Of a stretch of DNA of 10,704 bases, positions 5,815 to 10,704 are shown piece by piece. Each line of letters opens with the position of its first letter. Position 1 is the first letter of the stretch. Both the position numbers and the translations under genes were made by a program. This stretch comes from Actinobacteria bacterium UBA4719 (GTDB taxonomy: Bacteria; Actinomycetota; Actinomycetes; Actinomycetales; Dermatophilaceae). A model generated the notes under the pieces. That model saw only the letters and a program-made list of their open reading frames with translations, was not told the origin of the DNA and did not search any database. The stretch lies in assembly GCA_002404345.1 (NCBI GenBank), contig DHJN01000112.1, positions 1-10,704 on the forward strand, read 5' to 3'.

Positions 5815-6318
5815 CTAATGCCAAACTGTAAGAATCCACACTCCTGCAGCGATGGCCACCAGAGCGATCAAGGGCCCCATCGCAAAACGGCGCGCCGTGA
5901 CACCAACGTTGCGCATGGCCACCCTAAGGATGCCCCGCTTCCGCGCAGTCGAACGTCGATGACGGCCCGCTCCCCGGACTGCTGGCACGGGGATCTCTGG
6001 CACCGGGACCTCTGTCGTAAAGAACTCAGGCGTAAGGTTCTCAGGCGCAAAAACTTCAGGCGTGGGCAGACCAAAGGCGCTGCCGGGCACGTGTACGTCA
6101 AAGGACGGACTATCAACCAATGTTCGATGCGACACCCCAGTAGGCAGCCTCATCGTGGATGTCCCGGGGGAGGCGGAGTAGAGGAGGCTTAGGACGCCGG
6201 CGAGACGGTCGGCGGTGAGACGGTCGATTGGCGGTTCAGCAACACGACTCGGCACCACTCCGGAAGACGACAACGGCCGCCGACCCAGCTCTTTCCGCAA
6301 GCCAGCAAGAGAGCTCAT
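5815..6318 (-). CDS. Stand-alone ComEA-like N-terminal membrane anchor (no SLBB or HhH)
   Basis: This 167-aa protein aligns by eye with residues 11-122 of the downstream ComEA and then stops. Matches are ADRLAGVL (36-43) to ADRLAAVL, VSHRTLVDSP (62-71) to VPQRTSVARP, VPVPEIPVPAVRGAGRHRR (104-122) to the ComEA proline tail and GRHRR, and ILRVAMRNVGVTARRF (130-145) to ILTVPMALRGVRARPRR. A single membrane helix (about 146-165) ends at the stop codon. It has no DNA-binding SLBB or helix-hairpin-helix domain. Upstream of GRHRR are degenerate PE-containing pentapeptides (86-115). The ATG at 6318 is the best start, though its Shine-Dalgarno is poor; GTG codons at 6256 and 6253 are alternatives and would give a tail more like ComEA's. 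It could be a partial duplication, a decaying copy or a functional accessory anchor. Its function is unknown. Confidence 0.7.
   Translation of the reverse strand: MSSLAGLRKELGRRPLSSSGVVPSRVAEPPIDRLTADRLAGVLSLLYSASPGTSTMRLPTGVSHRTLVDSPSFDVHVPGSAFGLPTPEVFAPENLTPEFFTTEVPVPEIPVPAVRGAGRHRRSTARKRGILRVAMRNVGVTARRFAMGPLIALVAIAAGVWILTVWH
5985..6074 (-). repeat. Degenerate 15-bp coding repeat in the ComEA-like gene
   Basis: Six 15-base units start at 5985, 6000, 6015, 6030, 6045 and 6060. On the plus strand most read GCGYAAR-like and end in CTCTG or YTCAG. On the minus strand they encode successive pentapeptides such as TPEVF, APENL, TPEFF, TTEVP and VPEIP. The location, just before the GRHRR motif, matches the 15-base repeat of comEA. 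Confidence 0.65.
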
Positions 6319-6457
6319 ATGCCCAACCCATCTTCCACGGAGGCGCTCCCGCTTGGTCGCCGTTAGTAACGAACATACGGTAGGAAAATGGACAGGGTAA
6401 GTACCCGGTAACATTTTGGCGACATAGCGAACAAGTCCCGCCCGATGAGCCGATGGA

Positions 6458-6488
6458 CATATAACCCAAACGGACGATGACGTGACAA
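6458..6488 (-). promoter_or_regulatory. Weak candidate promoter for the ComEA-like gene
   Basis: On the minus strand TTGTCA (6488-6483) matches the -35 consensus at five of six positions and lies 19 bases from TATATG (6463-6458). Start would be near 6450, giving a leader of about 130 bases to the ATG at 6318. A second pair, TTACCC and TATGTT with a 17-base spacer around 6374-6402, is closer to the gene. Neither is compelling. The 254-base gap from 6319 to 6572 otherwise holds only the 30-bp repeat at its right end and small palindromes, and is more AT-rich than its surroundings. Confidence 0.25.
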
Positions 6489-6500
6489 TCGCATTCCGTG

Positions 6501-6565
6501 AAATGCGTACATACCCGCACACCTCAGCCGAAATGCGTACATACCGGCACAACTCGGCCGAAATG
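6501..6565. repeat. 30-bp intergenic tandem repeat downstream of plsY
   Basis: Two adjacent 30-base units (6501-6530, 6531-6560) begin AAATGCGTACATACC and end GCCG. They match at 27 of 30 positions, and a five-base start of a third unit follows. The array ends 7 bases from the plsY stop codon. The CGTAC core is palindromic at four bases (GTAC), but no strong hairpin forms. No gene is present here. Confidence 0.8.
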
Positions 6566-6572
6566 TCCCAGC

Positions 6573-7178
6573 TCAGGCCAGGCGGCGGTGAACCCAGGCA
6601 CGAATGTTGCCGTGATGGCGAACGATGACAAGCAGGGCGATGCAGATCCCCCACAACCTGCCAGCGGTAACGGGCTCCGGCAACCCAACCAGACCACCCG
6701 TCGGCGCCAAGCCGGCATACAGAACGAGCAGTCCGGCAGCGGTAAGGGAGGATCCAGCCACCCACCGCGTGCGCCACAGCATCAGCCCGAAGACCAGGAG
6801 CATCCCGAGGGCGAACAACGGAAAGACCGCAAGGATCGCGCCCATCGAAGTGGCGACTCCCTTGCCGCCGCGTCCCCGCAGGAACGGGGACAGCACGTGC
6901 CCCAGGACGCAGGCCAGGCCCACCGCGTATGCCGTGGAGCGGTCCACCAGCCACAGCGCCAGCATGGTCGGAACGAGTCCTTTGAGGACGTCCAGCAGGC
7001 CGACGACGACGCCCCATCGCACTCCCAGAACCCGACCGACGTTCGTCGCGCCCGGGTTGCCGGAGCCCTGTCGGAGATCCGCGTGACGAGTCGTGGCGAT
7101 GATGGTCGCTGGGTTGACCGCTCCGACGAAGAACCCGAGCAATGCCGCCACTGCGACGACGATCCACGATCCGGGCAT
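6573..7178 (-). CDS. PlsY, acyl-phosphate:glycerol-3-phosphate acyltransferase
   Basis: This 201-aa integral membrane enzyme makes lysophosphatidic acid from acyl-phosphate and glycerol-3-phosphate, the first step of phospholipid synthesis. All three PlsY motifs are visible: GSGNPGATNVGR (38-49), GHVLSPFLRGRGGKGVATSMG region (93-113, with GGKGVAT), and RHHGNIRAW (187-195). DVLKG (63-67) is also typical, and hydrophobic helices fill the remainder (about 4-25, 53-75, 80-98, 112-135, 145-162, 172-187). The ATG at 7178 has a good Shine-Dalgarno, AAGGA, six bases upstream inside the end of the preceding gene. It follows the DegV gene after two bases, so the two are almost certainly co-transcribed. 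That pairing makes sense because FakB-type proteins supply acyl-phosphate, the PlsY substrate. Length is normal for the family. Confidence 0.94.
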   Translation of the reverse strand: MPGSWIVVAVAALLGFFVGAVNPATIIATTRHADLRQGSGNPGATNVGRVLGVRWGVVVGLLDVLKGLVPTMLALWLVDRSTAYAVGLACVLGHVLSPFLRGRGGKGVATSMGAILAVFPLFALGMLLVFGLMLWRTRWVAGSSLTAAGLLVLYAGLAPTGGLVGLPEPVTAGRLWGICIALLVIVRHHGNIRAWVHRRLA

Positions 7179-7180
7179 GG

Positions 7181-8047
7181 TCAGTCCTTGCCGCCGGGCG
7201 GTCGCGGCGAGACGGCAACCGCGATCGTGCCCGGGCCGACGTGTGCGCCCAATACCGCTCCCAGTTCGACCAGCGCCACCGTCGTGGCAGACCGGACCCC
7301 CGCCCGCAGCCGGTCGACCAGGTCACTGGCCCGGGTCTGCGAGTCGAGATGATGAACTGCGATATCGACCCCGCAGTCCCCCGCCGCATCAACAGCCTGC
7401 AGAGCCAGCTCCTCCAGCCTGCTCAACGCGCGGGCCGACGTCCGCACCTTCTCGATCGGCTTGATGTGCCCGTCGGAGAGCGCTAGCAACGGCTTGATGG
7501 CCAGGGCGGAACCGAGCAGGGCCGAGGCCGCCCCGATCCGCCCACCCCGGCGCAGATGCTCCAGGGTATCGACGTAGAAGATGACTGTGGCCGCCTTGGC
7601 CCGCGAGCTCGCAATGGCCGCAACAGTTTTGGCGTCCAGTCCCCGATGCGCGGCGCCTGCCGCGGACAGCACCGCGTAACCCATCGCCATACCCATGGAG
7701 CGAGAGTCAACAACCTCGACGGGGATCGGCGACTGGCTGGCCGCGAGCGCCGCGGACTCGACGGTCCCTGACATCTCCGAGGAGATGTGCACCGACACGA
7801 CGGCATTGGCGCCGCTGGCTGCCGCCGCTTCGTAGGCATCGAGAAACGCCTGCGGCGACGGACGCGAAGTGCTCACCGAAGTGAACTTCCGCAGGGCGGC
7901 CGCCACCTCGGCGGTGGTGACGTCGACCCCCTCGCAGAACTGCTGCCCGCCCAGCACGACGTGCAGCGGCACGACCCAGATGCCGTGGCTCGCCACCAGT
8001 TCCGCAGGCAGGTATGCCGTGGAGTCGGTGACGATCGCAACACTCAC
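7181..8047 (-). CDS. DegV/FakB family fatty-acid-binding protein
   Basis: From the GTG at 8047 this is a 288-aa DegV protein. The family binds one fatty acid; the characterised members (FakB) hold it while FakA phosphorylates the carboxylate. Motifs in order: VAIVTDSTAYLP (3-13), a TSRPSP loop (60-65), HISSEMSGT (87-95), VEVVDSRSMGMAMG (110-123), YVDTLEHLRRGGRIG (158-172) with LAIKPLL, and GAHVGPGTIAV near the C-terminus. The residues expected to bind the carboxylate, in the TSxPS and SxxSGT loops, are kept. The frame extends 18 codons upstream to an ATG, but that stretch (RVLNRHDPGF...) is not DegV-like. TATCCT ends six bases before the GTG, supporting a leaderless start there. It is two bases upstream of plsY. 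No FakA (DAK2-domain) kinase gene is in the window. Confidence 0.93.
   Translation of the reverse strand: MSVAIVTDSTAYLPAELVASHGIWVVPLHVVLGGQQFCEGVDVTTAEVAAALRKFTSVSTSRPSPQAFLDAYEAAAASGANAVVSVHISSEMSGTVESAALAASQSPIPVEVVDSRSMGMAMGYAVLSAAGAAHRGLDAKTVAAIASSRAKAATVIFYVDTLEHLRRGGRIGAASALLGSALAIKPLLALSDGHIKPIEKVRTSARALSRLEELALQAVDAAGDCGVDIAVHHLDSQTRASDLVDRLRAGVRSATTVALVELGAVLGAHVGPGTIAVAVSPRPPGGKD
7185..7189 (-). promoter_or_regulatory. plsY ribosome binding site
   Basis: AAGGA on the minus strand lies six bases before the plsY ATG and within the last codons of the DegV gene. It is the only clear Shine-Dalgarno among the starts in this window, which fits an internal operon gene translated from a leadered message. 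Confidence 0.75.
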
Positions 8048-8053
8048 CCGCGC

Positions 8054-8059
8054 AGGATA
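8054..8059 (-). promoter_or_regulatory. Candidate -10 for the degV-plsY operon
   Basis: TATCCT on the minus strand ends six bases before the GTG at 8047, the spacing expected for a leaderless mRNA. No Shine-Dalgarno is present and I see no convincing -35. The hexamer supports the GTG over the upstream ATG at 8101. Confidence 0.4.
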
Positions 8060-8102
8060 TCTGCCCGCAAACCCGGGATCGTGTCGGTTCAACACCCGCA
8101 AC

Positions 8103-8134
8103 CCTAGGGATCGTGTGCATGCTCGGTCCCTAGG
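8103..8134. repeat. 8-bp inverted repeat upstream of degV
   Basis: CCTAGGGA (8103-8110) and TCCCTAGG (8127-8134) are exact reverse complements across a 16-base loop. The right arm is the start of the 32-bp tandem repeat. It could form a leuS terminator hairpin or be a protein-binding site; it lies just upstream of the proposed degV promoter. Confidence 0.5.
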
Positions 8135-8202
8135 TTTGCGGTGTTCGGGTCCGCACCGTCCCTAGGTTTGCAGTGTCTTGGTCCGCACCGTCCCGAGGTT
8201 TG
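8126..8202. repeat. 32-bp intergenic tandem repeat downstream of leuS
   Basis: Two adjacent 32-base units (8126-8157 and 8158-8189) start GTCCCTAGGTTTGC and end GGTCCGCACC. A partial third copy, GTCCCGAGGTTTG (8190-8202), runs up to the base before the leuS stop codon. The array fills much of the 156-base gap between leuS and degV, and I see no gene there. Confidence 0.85.
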
Positions 8203-8203
8203 A

Positions 8204-10704
8204 TCAGCTGGCGACGATGTTGACCAGGTTCGGCGCACGGACGATGACCTTACGGACGACCTTGCCCGAGAGCGCAGCCTGGATCTTGTCGCTGGCCAAC
8301 GCCTGAGCCTGCAGGTCTTCCTCACTGATGTCTGCAGCCACCTCGAGGCGGTCGCGCACCTTGCCCTGGACCTGAACAACGCAGGTCACCGTGTCGTTCA
8401 CGAGAAGCGCCGGGTCCGCCTTCGGGAAGTCCACGAAGGTCAACGACTCGGTATGTCCCAGCTTGGCCCACAGCTCCTCGGCGATGTGCGGTGCCACCGG
8501 AGCAGTCATGATGACCAACGCCTCGGCCGCCTCGCGCGGCACGTTGAGCAGCTTGGTCAGCGCGTTGTTGAACTCGATCAGACGCGCGATTGCCGTGTTG
8601 AAACGCAGACCGTCGAAGTCGATTCGGAGCGCGTCGATGGTCTTGTGCATGAGACGCTTCGTGGCCTCGTCCGGGGCTTCGTCGACGACCAGCAGCTCAC
8701 CGCTCACTTCGTCGATCACGTTACGCCACAGACGTTGAAGGAAACGCTGAGCACCAATGACGGCTCGCGTCTCCCATGGGCGCGACAGGTCCAGTGGACC
8801 CATCGACATCTCGTAGACCCGGAACGTGTCAGCGCCATACGCCTCGAACATCTCATCCGGCGTGACCACGTTCTTGAGGGACTTGCCCATCTTCCCGTAC
8901 TCACGGTTGACCGGCTGCCCGTTCCAGGTGTAGGAGGTCTCGCCGCCGGGCCCGGCCGCCTCGATGACCTCCGCTGCGGGAACTGCTTGACCGCGGCCGT
9001 CGCGGTAGGCGAAGGCCTGGACGTAGCCCTGGTTGAAAAGCTTGCGGAACGGCTCCTCGCTGCTGACGTGACCCAGGTCGAACAGCACCTTGTGCCAGAA
9101 GCGGGAGTAGAGCAAGTGCAAGACTGCGTGCTCGACGCCACCGACGTACAGATCGGCACCGCCGGGATCGAGCGCGCCAACCGGTGCCCCCACAACGGTT
9201 TCGGCCTGCTTGCCCATCCAGTACTTCTCCACCTCGGGGTCAACCAGGGTGTCATTGTTGGCCGGGTCCAGGTAGCGCAGCTCGTACCAGCAAGAGCCGG
9301 CCCAGTTGGGCATCGTGTTGGTCTCGCGGCGGTAGGGTTTCATGCCGTCGCCCAGGTCCAGCTCAACGTTGACCCAGTCCTGCGCCCGGGCCAGGGGCGG
9401 CGCCGGGTTGGACTCCGCGTCCTGCGGATCGAAGGTTGCCGGCGAGTAGTCCGCGACCTCTGGCAGGAGCACGGGCAGCATGGACTCGGGCAGAGCGATC
9501 GCGTTGTCGGCCTCGTCGTACACGATCGGGAACGGCTCGCCCCAGTAGCGCTGCCGCGAGAACAACCAGTCGCGCAGCTTGTAGGTTATCGTCTCCTCGC
9601 CAAAACCCTTGTCCTGCAACCAGTCGATGGTCCTGGCCTTGGCTTCGGTGACGCCCAGGCCATTCAGCGAGATCTCGTCGTTGGCGGAGTTAATGGCCGG
9701 GCCGTCACCGACGAACGCCTCGTCGTCGGGGTGCCCCGCGGGGGGCTGCACGGTGCGGATGATCGGCAGGTCGAACTTGGTCGCGAACTCGAAGTCGCGC
9801 ACGTCCTGACCCGGCACCGCCATGATCGCGCCGGTACCGTAGCCCATCAGCACGTAGTCGGCCACGAACACCGGGATCGACCGCCCGTCAACGGGATTGG
9901 TCGCGAAAGCTCCGGTGAACACGCCGGTCTTGTCCTTGCCCTCGGACTGCCGCTCGACGTCACTCTTTCGCGAGGCCGCCAGCCGGTATGCCGCGACCGC
10001 CTCCTTCGGGGTCACCCCACCCCGCCCGCCGGGAACCCACGCTTCACGCGTCGCCTCCGGCCAATCCGCAGCTGGGACAATGGAATCCAGCAGCGGGTGC
10101 TCCGGCGCAAGCACCATGAAGGTGGCACCGAACAGCGTATCCGGGCGGGTCGTGAAGACGTCGATCGAAGCGGTCGTCGAGTCCTCGCCTGTGAAGGGCA
10201 CCCGGAAGGAAACCCTGGCCCCAGACGAACGGCCGATCCAGTTGCGCTGCATGAGCTTGACCGGCTCGGGCCAGTCCAGGCGGTCCAGGTCGTCGACCAA
10301 CCGGTCGGAGTACTTGGTGATCCGCATCATCCACTGGGACAGGTTGCGCTTGAAGACCGGAAAGTTGCCTCGCTCGGACCGACCGTCGGCGGTGACCTCC
10401 TCGTTGGCCAGTACTGTGCCCAGCCCCGGGCACCAGTTGACCGGCGCCTCGGAGGTGTAGGCCAGGCGGTGGTCGTCGATCTCCTTGCGCTGCGCATCGG
10501 GGTTCAGCCACGTCCACGGCACGCCGGACGAGGTGGCCCGCTCCCCCGACTCCAGCGCCGCGACCAGCTCACTGATGGGTCGGGCCTTTCCGCGCCCACC
10601 CTCTGCCGAGTCGTCATACCAGCTGTTGAAGATCTGGACGAAGATCCATTGGGTCCACTTGTAGAACTCCTGGTCGATCGTGGCGATCGCGCGGCGGTCG
10701 TCGT
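8204..10704 (-). CDS. Leucyl-tRNA synthetase, 5' end outside the window
   Basis: The frame stays open from the stop at 8204 to the window edge, giving 832 complete codons (first full codon at 10702). LeuRS charges tRNA-Leu in the cytoplasm. Visible here are [15 protein letters not shown] (89-103), [12 protein letters not shown], the CP1 editing domain with TTRPDTLFG (184-192) and [19 protein letters not shown] (289-307, carrying the conserved aspartate), [17 protein letters not shown] (516-532), KMGKS (604-608, the KMSKS loop), the anticodon-binding helices (about 680-760) and the C-terminal tRNA-binding domain ending NIVAS. The catalytic HIGH motif, expected further upstream, lies beyond the edge; roughly 120 residues are missing compared with actinobacterial LeuRS. 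The usual second zinc CxxC is absent, as I recall for mycobacterial LeuRS. Plus-strand frames over this region are shadows. Confidence 0.97.
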   Translation of the reverse strand, partial: DDRRAIATIDQEFYKWTQWIFVQIFNSWYDDSAEGGRGKARPISELVAALESGERATSSGVPWTWLNPDAQRKEIDDHRLAYTSEAPVNWCPGLGTVLANEEVTADGRSERGNFPVFKRNLSQWMMRITKYSDRLVDDLDRLDWPEPVKLMQRNWIGRSSGARVSFRVPFTGEDSTTASIDVFTTRPDTLFGATFMVLAPEHPLLDSIVPAADWPEATREAWVPGGRGGVTPKEAVAAYRLAASRKSDVERQSEGKDKTGVFTGAFATNPVDGRSIPVFVADYVLMGYGTGAIMAVPGQDVRDFEFATKFDLPIIRTVQPPAGHPDDEAFVGDGPAINSANDEISLNGLGVTEAKARTIDWLQDKGFGEETITYKLRDWLFSRQRYWGEPFPIVYDEADNAIALPESMLPVLLPEVADYSPATFDPQDAESNPAPPLARAQDWVNVELDLGDGMKPYRRETNTMPNWAGSCWYELRYLDPANNDTLVDPEVEKYWMGKQAETVVGAPVGALDPGGADLYVGGVEHAVLHLLYSRFWHKVLFDLGHVSSEEPFRKLFNQGYVQAFAYRDGRGQAVPAAEVIEAAGPGGETSYTWNGQPVNREYGKMGKSLKNVVTPDEMFEAYGADTFRVYEMSMGPLDLSRPWETRAVIGAQRFLQRLWRNVIDEVSGELLVVDEAPDEATKRLMHKTIDALRIDFDGLRFNTAIARLIEFNNALTKLLNVPREAAEALVIMTAPVAPHIAEELWAKLGHTESLTFVDFPKADPALLVNDTVTCVVQVQGKVRDRLEVAADISEEDLQAQALASDKIQAALSGKVVRKVIVRAPNLVNIVAS

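Noticed and set aside
6236..6520. 94-codon minus-strand frame in the plsY to ComEA-like gap
   Set aside because: It overlaps the start of the ComEA-like gene in another frame, is cysteine-rich without a recognisable domain, and covers part of the 30-bp repeat.
6319..7392. Extension of the ComEA-like frame upstream to 7392
   Set aside because: It runs out of frame through plsY and the end of degV, giving Arg-rich sequence without similarity. The ATG at 6318 is the nearest start before the ComEA-like part.
5897..10460. Several 100-280-codon plus-strand frames over leuS, degV, plsY and the ComEA-like gene
   Set aside because: All are antisense to genes with clear family motifs, and none shows a recognisable domain or ribosome binding site.

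Overview
The window looks like chromosomal DNA from a high-GC actinobacterium. The reading frames are GC-rich with GTG starts, and the leucyl-tRNA synthetase is of the actinobacterial type: it has KMGKS, and the usual second zinc CxxC is replaced by [13 protein letters not shown]. The order leuS, degV, plsY, comEA, comEC would suit Micrococcales such as Intrasporangiaceae, but that placement is inference from memory of gene order, not from a search.

From the right edge leftwards, all on the minus strand: leuS (its 5' end is cut by the window edge); a 156-nt gap with a 32-bp tandem repeat; a DegV/FakB fatty-acid-binding protein two nucleotides upstream of plsY (acyl-phosphate:glycerol-3-phosphate acyltransferase); a 254-nt gap with a 30-bp tandem repeat; a 167-aa membrane protein that resembles only the N-terminal third of ComEA; a 201-nt gap with a 20-bp tandem repeat and a comEA promoter; then comEA and comEC, separated by one nucleotide and presumably translationally coupled. 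Convergent to comEC is a plus-strand LysR-type regulator. It is transcribed divergently from a class II (SIRT4-like) sirtuin. The first 150 bases hold a 13-bp tandem repeat and a cluster of strong palindromes that probably terminates the sirtuin transcript.

The genes form three functional groups. LeuRS is housekeeping translation. DegV and PlsY fit one pathway: the FakB carrier presents a fatty acid for phosphorylation, and PlsY transfers the acyl group of acyl-phosphate to glycerol-3-phosphate. ComEA and ComEC bind and import transforming DNA. The LysR and sirtuin pair forms a small divergent regulatory unit with a clear LysR box.

The most unusual points are the free-standing ComEA-like anchor just upstream of comEA, 15-bp periodic coding repeats at the same place in both proteins, different short tandem repeats downstream of four minus-strand genes, and several starts that look leaderless. 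I saw no tRNA, rRNA, CRISPR array, transposase or phage gene.
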